Part shown: in pieces, positions 13,738 through 22,141 of the stretch
Position numbering within the stretch: position 1 is the stretch's first letter
How the letters are laid out: each line of letters starts with the position of its first letter
NCBI RefSeq assembly: GCF_005405405.1
Contig: NZ_BJDZ01000028.1
Coordinates: forward strand, 1 to 38,860
Reading direction: 5' to 3'
Origin: Lactiplantibacillus plajomi
Lineage (GTDB): Bacteria; Bacillota; Bacilli; Lactobacillales; Lactobacillaceae
Length of the DNA stretch: 38,860 nucleotides
Notes under the pieces: generated by a model
Databases searched by the model: none
The model's input: only the letters and a program-made list of their open reading frames with translations
Told to the model about the DNA's origin: nothing
Program-made: the position numbers and the translations under genes

Positions 13738-13809
13738 GTAGCTTGAGCTCGGTTGGTTGAGCACTGAACTAGATGTTTAGGAGCGCTGGTTCGAAACCAG
13801 CAGGTTACG
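13738..13809 (+). tRNA. tRNA-like gene 2, anticodon AGA, function doubtful
   Basis: This 72-base stretch folds into a full cloverleaf. The acceptor GTAGCTT/AGGTTAC has seven pairs including two G-T, the D arm is GCTC/GAGC, the anticodon stem CTGAA/TTTAG, the variable loop GAGC, the T arm GCTGG-TTCGAAA-CCAGC, and the discriminator G. The loop CTAGATG would give anticodon AGA (serine codons), but the long variable arm of tRNA-Ser is missing, and position 37 is T instead of a purine. It may be a decayed tRNA or a tRNA mimic. No CCA is encoded. Confidence 0.55.
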
Positions 13810-13993
13810 TTAAAAAAACTGAGATGGTTGGTAACCGGTGACGGTAAGCCGACTAGCAGGTGCCTTAGAGCGCCTTATGCTACAGATATGATCTATGATG
13901 CCCGGCTAGATAAGTGGTACAAGGATAAGAAGCGTCGCGCTAAACGGCATGGCGCTTTTAGTTTGGAGAAAAATAAAAAGGTGGTAATTAAGA
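13810..13993 (+). other. non-coding remainder of the late leader
   Basis: This stretch contains a further imperfect hairpin near 13847-13884 (AGCAGGTGC with GCGCC-TTA-TGCT). It also contains a 39-codon open frame at 13888-14007 (MIYDARLDKWYKDKKRRAKR) that lacks a ribosome binding site and overlaps the next gene. I see no convincing gene here. The ribosome binding site AAGGTGG of the next gene is at its end. Confidence 0.5.
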
Positions 13994-14257
13994 ATGAACG
14001 ATGTTGAATTTACAAGTAAATGCAAAGCCTTAGTGCTGGACTACGCTAATGAACATTTAGATGTAACTGATGGAAAACAAATCACTGTCGATGATGTCTT
14101 TATTGTTTGGCAAGTTAAAGCATTACAGAATAGCAAAGCGTTACTCAGCACGACGTTAAGTGATGGCATGTACTACGAGCTTACCTATAACGGTGATAAG
14201 GGTGAGATCTACCTAGACGCCTACAAAAAGTTTGAGAATCGATGCTACAAAATTTAG
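13994..14257 (+). CDS. DUF6275 family phage protein
   Basis: An 87-residue protein whose pattern matches the phage family DUF6275: YANEHLDVTDGKQITVDDVF, WQVKALQNSKALLSTTL, then DGMYYELTYNGDKGEIYLDA and a final CYKI. Members lie just before the terminase genes in many Lactobacillales phages, as here. Their function is not known. AAGGTGG stands nine bases before the ATG. It is the first protein gene behind the predicted late promoter. Confidence 0.85.
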   Translation: MNDVEFTSKCKALVLDYANEHLDVTDGKQITVDDVFIVWQVKALQNSKALLSTTLSDGMYYELTYNGDKGEIYLDAYKKFENRCYKI

Positions 14258-14296
14258 ACTAATTAATTCCAATTAACGGAGGTGTGGTGGTATGTA

Positions 14297-15103
14297 ATGA
14301 CAGAAAAGTATGAGCAGGCTGAACAAGACTATATGGCTGGTATGAAGTACAAGGATATTGCATCCAAGTATGAAGTCAGCTTGAATACTGTCAAGACGTG
14401 GAAGCGTCGATATGGTTGGCAACGTGGAACACCTAAAAAAGGGGCACCCCCTAAGCCAGAAGGTGTGCACACAAAATTAAAAAAGGGTGCACACAAAGTT
14501 GCACCCAAAATAGTAGATGAACTAGAGGCAAACGACGAGCTTACGGATAAGCAGAAGTCGTTCTGTCTCTTTTATTTGCAACGTTTCAACGCCACTTGGG
14601 CATATCAGAAAGCCTATGGGTGTAACTATGATGTTGCAGTTACGAATGGGCCGAGAATGCTCGGAAATGCTCGGGTAAAAAGGCAGCTTACAGAGTTGAA
14701 GAAACAACAACGTGCCGACCTGTACGTAACTGCTGATGATATCGCCCAGGAGTATGCCAAGCAGGCATTTGCCAGTCTAGGCGATGTCTTGGACTACAAG
14801 GTTCATGAAGAGTTGGTGCAGGATACCGACGGCGATGTATTCTTGGATACAGATGATAAGCCAGTGAAGAGACACGTTGCTGACATTTATCTTAAGCCAA
14901 GTAATCAGATTGATTGGTCATTGGTCCAAGATATCCACCGTGGCAAAGATGGCCTGGTGGTCAAACTATATGACAAGCAGAAAGCACTGGACAGCTTGAA
15001 CAAGATTATGAAGGACACGAGTATTGCGGACCAGACTGCGCATGGCGTGCTGATTAAAGATGATGTTGAAGGGGGAAACGAGCGTGACAGAAGTGAGTCT
15101 TAA
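14297..15103 (+). CDS. terS: terminase small subunit (PBSX type)
   Basis: A 268-residue protein that recognises phage DNA for packaging and regulates the large subunit. It has an N-terminal helix-turn-helix (residues ~1-35; [20 protein letters not shown]), a basic proline-rich linker, and the Terminase_2 domain (~80-160; [42 protein letters not shown]). The C-terminal part should contact the large subunit. ATG 14297 is used, with GGAGGTG 12 bases upstream, a rather long spacing. It overlaps the large subunit gene by 20 bases. Confidence 0.93.
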   Translation: MTEKYEQAEQDYMAGMKYKDIASKYEVSLNTVKTWKRRYGWQRGTPKKGAPPKPEGVHTKLKKGAHKVAPKIVDELEANDELTDKQKSFCLFYLQRFNATWAYQKAYGCNYDVAVTNGPRMLGNARVKRQLTELKKQQRADLYVTADDIAQEYAKQAFASLGDVLDYKVHEELVQDTDGDVFLDTDDKPVKRHVADIYLKPSNQIDWSLVQDIHRGKDGLVVKLYDKQKALDSLNKIMKDTSIADQTAHGVLIKDDVEGGNERDRSES

Positions 15104-16331
15104 AAGTAAATTAGCTGCCTCGTTTTATAACCTGCACGTTGACATCAAGCATCAGCGCCATGCCAATTACTGGCTCATGGGCGGTCGTGGCTCAACTAAA
15201 TCAAGCTTTGTTTCAATTGAAATTGTGCTCGGTATCATGAAAGACCCAGAGGCCAACGCAGTGGTACTCCGTAAGGTTGCGAATACGCTAAGAGATTCAG
15301 TATTCGACCAGTATCTTTGGGCGATTGATGTTCTCGGTGTTGGTGATTATTGGAAAGAATCGGTTAGCCCGATGATTCTAACGTACCTCCCAACTGGGCA
15401 GCAAATTCGATTCAAGGGGGCTGACAAGCCGCGAAAGATTAAGTCACAGAAGTTCCGTCGAGGCTATACCAAGTTCAAACATTATGAGGAAGTTGACGAA
15501 TTCGCCGGCTGGCCTGAAATACGAAACATTAACCAGTCGTTAAACCGTGGTGGCTCCAACATTATCACCTTTTATAGCTACAATCCGCCAGCAAGTCAGA
15601 ACAGTTGGGTTAACCTGATTACCAGCCAAGAAGGTATGCGTGAGGACACTTTGGTGCATAAATCCGACTACCTAAGTGTCCCTAGAGAATGGTTAGGCAA
15701 GGAATTCCTTGCAGATGCCGAGCAGTTAAAGAAGGACAACCCCAAAGCGTACGCCCATGAGTACCTAGGAGAGATTACCGGGACGGGCGCCGAGGTATTT
15801 AACAATATTAACAAACGCCGAATAACGGATGATGAGATTCAGTTGTTCGACAATATTAAACGAGGTATGGACTTTGGCTTTGCTAGCGACCCGCTGGCTT
15901 ACGTCGAGGTCTTTTTTGATGTCACGAGGCACCGGCTTTACATCTTTAACGAGGTGTACAAAGTGGCTTTAAAGAACCGCAATGCCGTGGACTTGATCAA
16001 GCCGCTTGATCCAGAGAATAAAGTTATCACTGGTGATTCGGCATCGCCCGGTACGATTGCTGAGTTGCGTGACATGGGATTGAACGTGATCGGAGCCATC
16101 AAGGGGCCCGGTAGTCGTGACCAAGGATTTAAGTGGTTGCAGGATTTGCGCGAGATTGTGATTGACCCAGTCCGTTGTCCGAATGCGGCTCGCGAGTTTA
16201 CAGCTTACGAGTTAGAACGTGACAAATACGGCGAATTAAAAGCGGAGTACCCTGATGGTGATGACCACAGCATTGATGCCGTTCGATACGCCGTTGAGTC
16301 GATTATGCGTAAAGGAGGTTTTAAGCCATGA
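15084..16331 (+). CDS. terL: terminase large subunit (PBSX type)
   Basis: A 415-residue packaging motor. The N-terminal ATPase has Walker A GGRGSTKS (residues ~33-40) and Walker B with HYEEVDEF (~133-140). The C-terminal RNase H-like nuclease supplies acidic residues in [19 protein letters not shown] and [12 protein letters not shown]. The start is GTG 15084, with AGGGGG eight bases upstream, although the frame is open to 15060. It overlaps TerS before and the portal gene after by four bases. This indicates a tight packaging operon. Confidence 0.96.
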   Translation: MTEVSLKSKLAASFYNLHVDIKHQRHANYWLMGGRGSTKSSFVSIEIVLGIMKDPEANAVVLRKVANTLRDSVFDQYLWAIDVLGVGDYWKESVSPMILTYLPTGQQIRFKGADKPRKIKSQKFRRGYTKFKHYEEVDEFAGWPEIRNINQSLNRGGSNIITFYSYNPPASQNSWVNLITSQEGMREDTLVHKSDYLSVPREWLGKEFLADAEQLKKDNPKAYAHEYLGEITGTGAEVFNNINKRRITDDEIQLFDNIKRGMDFGFASDPLAYVEVFFDVTRHRLYIFNEVYKVALKNRNAVDLIKPLDPENKVITGDSASPGTIAELRDMGLNVIGAIKGPGSRDQGFKWLQDLREIVIDPVRCPNAAREFTAYELERDKYGELKAEYPDGDDHSIDAVRYAVESIMRKGGFKP

Positions 16332-17758
16332 AAACGAAAACGATGATTCAGCTATTGAAGAATACTGACGGTCGGCGTGGTCGCTTTAATCAGCGTTATC
16401 ACACGGCCTTACGTTATTATCATAACGAGAATGACATCACACTACGCAATAACGGTGAGTCTAAGACCCGCGAAGAAGGTAAGGAGGCCGAAGACGGACC
16501 GCTAAGACATGCTGATAATCGGGTCAGCAGCAATTATGCGCAGTTATTAGTTGACCAGGAAGCCGGCTACTTGGCGACGGTACCTCCGGCAATCGACGTT
16601 GAAGATGATGAGCTCAATGATTTGATTAAGTCGACCTTGGGTGATAACTTCAACCTCCGATTGAATCAATTGGTTGTCGATGCCAGTAATGCTGGTGTGG
16701 CATGGGTGCACTATTGGCTTGATGACGATGGTCAGTTTAGGTATGGGATTGTCCCACCTGATCAAGTCACGCCAATTTACAGTAGCGACTTGGATAGCAA
16801 GTTGTTAGCCGTACGGCGTTCATATCGTAAGCTGGATTCAGAGACCGGCAAGTTCTATTCGGTGCATGAATATTGGACTGATAAGGACATGACGGCGTTT
16901 AAATCGCAGTTACCTAACTATAGCGACCTAGCGCCAATCACTGACCGGATTCCGACTTTCGATGTGTCGACTGGTGATGAGGTTGGTAGTGGTGCGGTGC
17001 TTAAACATAATTTTGGACGAGTGCCATTTATCGCGTTCCCTAAAAATAAGGACTGGCGCCCGGAATTATTAAAGATTAAGGGCTATATTGATGTTTACGA
17101 TAACGTGTATAACGGTTTCGTGAACGATATTAATGATGTGCAACAGGTCATCTTAGTGTTGACCAATTATGGTGGCGAAGAATTATCCGAGTTCATGCGA
17201 ACGATTAAAGAGGATAAAGCCATTAAGATGGACAATGCTGGTCCAAACGATAAGTCCGGCGTCGATAAACTAACCATTGATATTCCGGTTGAGGCACGGG
17301 ACAACGTACTACAAAGGACGGATGCCAAAATTTTTGTTGATGGTCAAGGCGTAAACCCAACTGATTTTAAAGAGATTGGCAATGCGTCTGGTACGGCAAT
17401 TCGTGCGTTATATGGACACCTTGAGCTCAAAGCATCAAACACCGAGGCGTACTTCCGTGACGCCTTAACAGAACTGGTGCGGGCCGTTATGAACTGGCTT
17501 GGGACGACTGATGCTGATTCGCGACCAATTAACCAAACGTGGACCCGTACGGCCATTCAGAATTCACTTGAACAGGCCCAAGTGGTTGCTGCCATTGCTC
17601 AGTACAGTAGCGATGAAGCAATTGCTAAAGCCAACCCGATTGTTGATGACTGGCAAGCAGAACTTGAACGCCGTCAAGATGACGTTGTCAACCAAGACGG
17701 CTATGCTAGTTTCGATGTTAATCAGGAATTAGGCGGTGGGGACGATGACCAAGCTTAG
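16328..17758 (+). CDS. portal protein, SPP1 gp6-like
   Basis: A 476-residue protein of the SPP1 gp6/PBSX portal family, which forms the twelve-fold ring through which DNA enters and leaves the capsid. Characteristic parts are the N-terminal RYYHNENDI with SSNYAQLLVDQEAGYL (~55-85), the stem and clip part YIDVYDNVYNGFVNDINDVQ (~250-270), and ALYGHLELKASNTEAYFRDA (~355-375). It starts four bases inside TerL and overlaps the minor head gene by 14 bases. Confidence 0.95.
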   Translation: MKTKTMIQLLKNTDGRRGRFNQRYHTALRYYHNENDITLRNNGESKTREEGKEAEDGPLRHADNRVSSNYAQLLVDQEAGYLATVPPAIDVEDDELNDLIKSTLGDNFNLRLNQLVVDASNAGVAWVHYWLDDDGQFRYGIVPPDQVTPIYSSDLDSKLLAVRRSYRKLDSETGKFYSVHEYWTDKDMTAFKSQLPNYSDLAPITDRIPTFDVSTGDEVGSGAVLKHNFGRVPFIAFPKNKDWRPELLKIKGYIDVYDNVYNGFVNDINDVQQVILVLTNYGGEELSEFMRTIKEDKAIKMDNAGPNDKSGVDKLTIDIPVEARDNVLQRTDAKIFVDGQGVNPTDFKEIGNASGTAIRALYGHLELKASNTEAYFRDALTELVRAVMNWLGTTDADSRPINQTWTRTAIQNSLEQAQVVAAIAQYSSDEAIAKANPIVDDWQAELERRQDDVVNQDGYASFDVNQELGGGDDDQA

Positions 17759-19415
17759 TTACTGGGAGAAACGCCATCTAAGAGAAAAGCAGCGGGAAAT
17801 AAAAAGTGCTCAGCAATTTGAAAAGGGCATTCAAGCTGAATTGAATGGGGCGTATCGGGAACTGGCGAAAGAAGCCTCAATGTGGGTTGATCGTTATACC
17901 AAGAACCAAGGGCTGAATTCAGAGCAGGCGATGCGAGCACTACATGGTATTCGCACCAAGCACTGGCGAATGACGCTCAAACGGTTTGAGGCAAAAGCTA
18001 AGCAGGGTGGTTATCAAGACGAGCTAGACGCTGAGTATTATCGCTCACGTTTAGCTCGTTTGTCGTCGCTAGAAGAACAAATGCGTAAACTGACCCGTGG
18101 ACTGGCTAAGAAACACACTAGCAAGATGGAAACCGCCTTAGCTAATGAGTACCAAGAGACTTACATGCGAACGACTTATCACACGCAGGCTCAGCATGGG
18201 GCGTTTACCGCTGACTTTGCTCGGTTCAACGAGATACAGTTAAGAACGATTGTTTCCCGACCGTGGGCCAAAGATGGCAAGGACTTTTCACAACGGATTT
18301 GGCAGAATTACCAGCAAGAACTGCCGAGCTACTTAATGGATTCGCTGTTCCGAGCGACGGTGATGGGGTGGGGCGTTGATAAAGTTGCCCAGCGGATGCA
18401 CGCTCAATTTCAGGACGTTAAACGTAACCAGATTCATAATCTCGTTCAAACTGAATTGGGGCACGTTCAAGAGGAAGCCACCGCTAAGAGTTATGAAGAG
18501 AGTGGGATAAAACAGTACGAGTACATGGCAACCTTGGAGACGCACACTTGTACAGTTTGTGCTAAGTTAGATGGGCAACGCTTTAAGCTGTCTGAGCGTG
18601 AAGTCGGTATTAACTACCCGCTAATGCATCCCCGCTGTCGGTGTACGACCGTACCATGGATGGCAGACCTGCCAGAAATTGGTGAGCGTTGGATGCGTGA
18701 TCCTAAGACTGGCAAAGGAAAGTTAATTAAGAACGTTACTTATGCGGATTGGTGGAAAGAGTATGGAATTGCCGATAAGGTTTGGAACAACGGCGATATC
18801 ACTCAAATGTTGAGTAATAAGCCGATTGTTCGCATTAGTCAACTGACCGCTGCACAGTTAGAAGGCATGATAGCGCAGGTTAAACGGCCGCGGCCAGATG
18901 TGCTGGACGATATTCATCACGGTGCTTACCGTCAAAATATGTTAGATTATGCCCATGAACAGGGATACGATACCAAGCCAACAATACTTAGCTGGAAGGA
19001 TTCTTTATTAATCCCTGATAGTGCGAAGATTTATCGTTATACTGATCGTAAACAACAATTACTGCATGGCGATTTAGAATATTCAACTACTAAGAATTCA
19101 CTTAATGGGCGGGGCATATATTTTGGCGCAGATTATAAATTTACCGCTAAAAAATATAATCACGTTCCTAATGAACTGGTAACTGCTGCAATGACTGCGG
19201 ATAGTATTATCGTAAGCCAATTTAAATTTCAAGCTGCATTGCAAAAGCAAATGCGAATTCTCGGTATTAAAGAGGATATACAGCCGTTGATTGGCGAGGT
19301 GTTATTCGATTACATTGCGATGGGCTTAGGTGTTGATGGGTGGTACAATAAGAACGGCGACAAGTTTGTCGTATTGAATCGGGGAAAGGTGGGCATCATT
19401 GATGAAAATAAATGA
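17745..19415 (+). CDS. minor head protein (MuF/SPP1 gp7) with ADP-ribosyltransferase-like C-terminal domain
   Basis: A 556-residue virion protein. Residues ~1-310 form the MuF/SPP1-gp7 domain, with the signature THTCTVCAKLDGQ, GINYPLMHPRCRCTTVPW. Proteins of this family travel with the portal and may be injected. The last ~140 residues look like an ADP-ribosyltransferase fold: IYRYTDRK, LEYSTTKNS, NGRGIYFGADYKFTAKKY, GVDGWYNKNGDKFVVLNRGKV. Hand counts give 53% GC at 18301-18360 but 32% at 19201-19260, so this domain looks acquired. A small gene overlaps its end, a candidate immunity gene. ATG 17745 is preferred over GTG 17736. The head domain is certain; the toxin assignment is inference from pattern. 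Confidence 0.88.
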   Translation: MTKLSYWEKRHLREKQREIKSAQQFEKGIQAELNGAYRELAKEASMWVDRYTKNQGLNSEQAMRALHGIRTKHWRMTLKRFEAKAKQGGYQDELDAEYYRSRLARLSSLEEQMRKLTRGLAKKHTSKMETALANEYQETYMRTTYHTQAQHGAFTADFARFNEIQLRTIVSRPWAKDGKDFSQRIWQNYQQELPSYLMDSLFRATVMGWGVDKVAQRMHAQFQDVKRNQIHNLVQTELGHVQEEATAKSYEESGIKQYEYMATLETHTCTVCAKLDGQRFKLSEREVGINYPLMHPRCRCTTVPWMADLPEIGERWMRDPKTGKGKLIKNVTYADWWKEYGIADKVWNNGDITQMLSNKPIVRISQLTAAQLEGMIAQVKRPRPDVLDDIHHGAYRQNMLDYAHEQGYDTKPTILSWKDSLLIPDSAKIYRYTDRKQQLLHGDLEYSTTKNSLNGRGIYFGADYKFTAKKYNHVPNELVTAAMTADSIIVSQFKFQAALQKQMRILGIKEDIQPLIGEVLFDYIAMGLGVDGWYNKNGDKFVVLNRGKVGIIDENK

Positions 19416-19653
19416 GATTAGCCCAGATATTAGAGAATTCCTATACTATCGGTTTAATGAACAACAAGACGCTGCGGGTATTGGCGATAAAACACCTGAA
19501 ATGGAATGTTTTCGAGATAATCTAGAGATAAATAATTTTACTGCTGAAATTAAATATAGTTACTATAAGTACGCACCTAATGTTCAAGAATGTCTGGATA
19601 AAGCTCGTAAAATTACCGAAGACCATTGGCACGTTAAGATTGAATGGCAATAG
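19402..19653 (+). CDS. small protein overlapping the MuF gene, candidate immunity protein
   Basis: An 83-residue, slightly acidic, soluble protein without a recognised domain (ISPDIREFLYYRFNEQQD, EDHWHVKIEW). It starts 14 bases inside the MuF gene with AAGGTGG upstream, so its translation is coupled to that gene. Its DNA is strikingly AT-rich: 14 of 60 bases at 19501-19560 are G or C, a 23% hand count. A small cytoplasmic protein directly following a toxin-like domain, with the same base composition, is the classic arrangement of an immunity gene. This is inference only. Confidence 0.6.
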   Translation: MKINEISPDIREFLYYRFNEQQDAAGIGDKTPEMECFRDNLEINNFTAEIKYSYYKYAPNVQECLDKARKITEDHWHVKIEWQ

Positions 19654-19668
19654 TTTGGAGGTGCCGGG

Positions 19669-19998
19669 ATGGCAAAAGACGATTACTTCGTAATCATGTA
19701 CATGTTGTTAAAACGTCTGTATTCGTTATTAAAACAAGGTAAAGTAATTAGTAATAAGGAGCTTCAAGAACTAGGCTATAATTACAATACGACTTATTGG
19801 GAGTACATCCTGTTTAATATGTCAAATGAAGGTTATATTACTGGTGTTACTGAAGTGAGAGCTCTGCCTGGCAGCACTTTACGATATGAAAATGTGCAGA
19901 TTACGCCGGCCGGGATTGAGTACCTGTTCAGTAATTCCATGATGGAACGAGTAAAGAACACACTGAAAGATTTTAAGAATATGATTCCCGGAGCCTAA
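19669..19998 (+). CDS. YjcQ family protein
   Basis: A 109-residue winged-helix-like protein of the YjcQ family found in Firmicutes phages. It has MLLKRLYSLLKQGKVISNKE, YWEYILFNMSNEGYITGV, VQITPAGIEYLFSNSMMERV and a final MIPGA typical of the family. The role in phage biology is unknown; DNA binding is plausible. It has GGAGG upstream, shares the low GC of the preceding gene (18 of 60 bases G or C at 19681-19740), and is followed at once by a terminator. It therefore appears to belong to an inserted cassette. Confidence 0.85.
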   Translation: MAKDDYFVIMYMLLKRLYSLLKQGKVISNKELQELGYNYNTTYWEYILFNMSNEGYITGVTEVRALPGSTLRYENVQITPAGIEYLFSNSMMERVKNTLKDFKNMIPGA

Positions 19999-20029
19999 GC
20001 ACCCAACCAAGCGTTGAGTGCTATTTTTA
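19998..20029 (+). terminator. rho-independent terminator after the yjcQ-like gene
   Basis: AGCACCCAAC (19998-20007) pairs with GTTGAGTGCT (20013-20022) with one C-A mismatch, followed by ATTTTTAT. It lies inside the late operon, between the MuF cassette and the scaffold gene, where readthrough or a new promoter would be needed for the structural genes. Confidence 0.65.
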
Positions 20030-20124
20030 TACTCCATTGTCCCGAGCAAGACGTAAAAAGGCTTATTTTTTATGCCTTGATTTGCGGTCGCACCGCGTAA
20101 TAAAAGCGTGAAAGGATGATCACT
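20030..20124 (+). promoter_or_regulatory. intergenic region before the scaffold gene, with hairpins and a possible promoter
   Basis: After the terminator come an AAGGC/GCCTT inverted repeat around a T-rich loop (20057-20077) and CGGTGCGACCGC-type symmetry near 20084-20096. A weak promoter-like TTGATT...TAATAA pair with a 15-bp spacer follows. A processing site or a second late promoter is possible; neither is proven. Confidence 0.35.
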
Positions 20125-20676
20125 GTGAAACGAGAAGTATTAACGAAAATGGGACTAACCGAAGAACAGATTAACTCGATTATGGAAACTAATGGCCATG
20201 ATATCGAGAATGCCAAGCATGCCTTGGGTGATGTGGAAGCTATCAAAGCGGAAAACGAGACGCTGAAAGGCAATGTTGCTAATCGGGATAAGGATCTTAA
20301 GGCATTAAAGAAACAGCTTGGTAATAATGAAGAACTAGCTAAGCAAGTGACTGAATTACAAGCCAAGTATGACGAAGATACCAAGTCATTAACCGCGCAG
20401 CTTAATCAAACCAAGCTGAACGGTGCCCTGGACACGGTATTGTCCAGCGCAAAGGCCCGTAATCCTAAAGCAGTCAAAGGCCTACTCGATATGGACAAGG
20501 TCAAGTTGACTGACGATGGCAAGCTAGAAGGCGTTGACGACCAGTTAGCGGCTTTGCGTAAGTCAGACGCCTATTTGTTCGATGAAGGTACCAAGTCCCA
20601 TTACAGTCCTGATGGTGGTGGTGGTTCACAAGATACGGACCCCGCCCAAGCAATGATTGACGCATTTAAATCTTAG
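20125..20676 (+). CDS. capsid scaffold protein (gp20 type)
   Basis: A 183-residue protein of the phage minor structural GP20/scaffold family. An N-terminal helical part (TKMGLTEEQINSIMETNGHD) leads to a long coiled coil (~35-105; VEAIKAENETLKGNVANRDK, KQVTELQAKYDEDTKSL). The C-terminal part ends in a glycine-rich linker and a short helix that should bind the capsid protein. Scaffold proteins direct procapsid assembly and leave before DNA packaging. GTG 20125 has AAAGG nine bases upstream; ATG 20116 overlaps that site. Confidence 0.88.
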   Translation: MKREVLTKMGLTEEQINSIMETNGHDIENAKHALGDVEAIKAENETLKGNVANRDKDLKALKKQLGNNEELAKQVTELQAKYDEDTKSLTAQLNQTKLNGALDTVLSSAKARNPKAVKGLLDMDKVKLTDDGKLEGVDDQLAALRKSDAYLFDEGTKSHYSPDGGGGSQDTDPAQAMIDAFKS

Positions 20677-20688
20677 GAGGAATACAAC

Positions 20689-21615
20689 ATGACAATTAAC
20701 TACGCGGATGCCTATCAACAAGCGATTCAACAAGCTTTCTATGATGGACATCTTTTTTCATCGGCATTATGGAACTCACCAGCTAACAGTGTGATTAATT
20801 TTGATGGTGCCAAGCACATCAAAGTGCCTCGTTTAACGATTGATGAAGGCCGCCGGGACCGTAAGCGGCGAACGATTACGCAACCAGCAGCCAACTATTC
20901 CAACGACTGGGATAGTTATGAACTAACCAATGAACGTTACTGGAGCACGCTGGTTGACCCGTCAGACGTCGACGAATCTAATTACGTTATCTCAATGGCT
21001 AACATCACTAAGCAATTTAATTTGGACGAAAAGATGCCGGAAATGGACCGGTTCATGTTCAGTAAGTTATACCAGCGTAAGGAAGCTGCGGCGGATGATG
21101 GCATTCATACCGATACCATTGACGAAAAGAATATCCTGACTGCTTTCGACGATATGATGGTGAACATGGATGAACAACGGGTCTCACAGACTGGTCGTTA
21201 CCTGTACATCACACCGAAGAACAACGCCATTCTAAAGCGAGCGGAAGCAATGAACCGTCAGTTGGTATTGTCTGACCCGAACAATGTGCAACGGACGGTC
21301 TACAGCTTGGATGATGTCACTATCGTGGTGGTACCGTCTGACTTGATGCAAACGGCCTTTGACTTCACGGTTGGGTCCAAGCTCAAGGACGACGCTAAGC
21401 AGATTGAGATGTTCTTGATCTCAAATGGTGTTCAAATCGCACCACAGAAGTACAGTTTTGCTGGCTTTGACAATCCATCAGCGGCTAACAGTGGTAACTT
21501 CTTGTATTACGAACAAAGCTACGAAGATGTCTTTTTACTCAAGACTAAAACTAAAGGAATTGAATTCGTAGTCAGTGATAAGACACCGGTGACGGATGAA
21601 GCGAGTAGTGTCTAA
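20689..21615 (+). CDS. major capsid protein
   Basis: A 308-residue HK97-fold capsid protein of the PBSX/skin group: short N-arm, KHIKVPRLTIDEGRRDRKRR-like basic extended loop (~45-65), spine helix KMPEMDRFMFSKLYQRKEAA (~115-135), then GRYLYITPKNNAILKRAEAM and the A-domain strands. It has the usual length for a capsid protein without a delta domain, which fits the separate scaffold gene. AGGAGG stands eight bases before the ATG. Confidence 0.93.
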   Translation: MTINYADAYQQAIQQAFYDGHLFSSALWNSPANSVINFDGAKHIKVPRLTIDEGRRDRKRRTITQPAANYSNDWDSYELTNERYWSTLVDPSDVDESNYVISMANITKQFNLDEKMPEMDRFMFSKLYQRKEAAADDGIHTDTIDEKNILTAFDDMMVNMDEQRVSQTGRYLYITPKNNAILKRAEAMNRQLVLSDPNNVQRTVYSLDDVTIVVVPSDLMQTAFDFTVGSKLKDDAKQIEMFLISNGVQIAPQKYSFAGFDNPSAANSGNFLYYEQSYEDVFLLKTKTKGIEFVVSDKTPVTDEASSV

Positions 21616-21724
21616 GCCAACGGAAGCGAATACGATTGCGGAGATTAAAGCTTATCTTGATCAACAAGGTATCAGTTATGAATCGAATGCGGTTAAAGCT
21701 GATCTGCTAGCTTTAGTGAAGTGA
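21608..21724 (+). CDS. HeH/LEM-domain mini-protein
   Basis: A 38-codon frame starting at GTG 21608, inside the end of the capsid gene. It encodes EIKAYLDQQGISYES then KADLLALV, the complete HeH/LEM helix-extension-helix motif. Such short domains stand alone or fused after capsid genes in several Firmicutes phages and are thought to bind DNA or proteins. The ribosome binding site is modest (GGATGAAG), but coupling to the capsid gene is likely. It fills the gap before the connector genes. Confidence 0.68.
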   Translation: MSKPTEANTIAEIKAYLDQQGISYESNAVKADLLALVK

Positions 21725-21751
21725 GAATAAGTTGAAATAAGGTGAGATAAG

Positions 21752-22141
21752 ATGGAGCAACTACCACGACGGCCAGTTCTACTGGCTAAGTTAAAAGCCT
21801 TGCGAGTGAATGAACCTGAAAATGCTGCCTATGACGTGATAATGGATTATGTGCTTGATAAGACTATTGCTGACGTAGCCAACTACTGTCACCTTGCAAT
21901 GGCTGAATTACCGGAAGAGCTCGATAACACCATGATTGCGATGTGCTTGCAACTCATCAGCACACATCAATTACTCACACCACTTGATGAGCGGTCAGGA
22001 GACGTTGATAGCATCTCTGAGGGTGACACTTCCGTGAAGTTTAAGTCGGCATCTCAGGCTTACCTTGAGCTGCAGGAGGTCAACACGATTAGCGATAACT
22101 TTGTGCTGGCTTTGAATGCGTTCAGGAAGGTGAAGCGATGA
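21752..22141 (+). CDS. head-tail connector (adaptor) protein
   Basis: A 129-residue helical protein with the pattern of phage gp6/gp15 connectors. It contains ENAAYDVIMDYVLDKTIADV, MCLQLISTHQLL and the end DTSVKFKSASQAYLELQE. It should bind under the portal and start the neck. Its place directly after the capsid gene and before head closure agrees. It overlaps the next gene by four bases. Confidence 0.85.
   Translation: MEQLPRRPVLLAKLKALRVNEPENAAYDVIMDYVLDKTIADVANYCHLAMAELPEELDNTMIAMCLQLISTHQLLTPLDERSGDVDSISEGDTSVKFKSASQAYLELQEVNTISDNFVLALNAFRKVKR

Noticed and set aside
13888-14007. 39-codon basic frame before the DUF6275 gene
   Set aside because: No ribosome binding site and it overlaps the better supported gene at 13994. 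It may be residue of a decayed gene.
14258-14296. Possible start of TerS at 14282 (MWWYV...)
   Set aside because: The upstream codons overlap the ribosome binding site GGAGGTG. ATG 14297 is more plausible.
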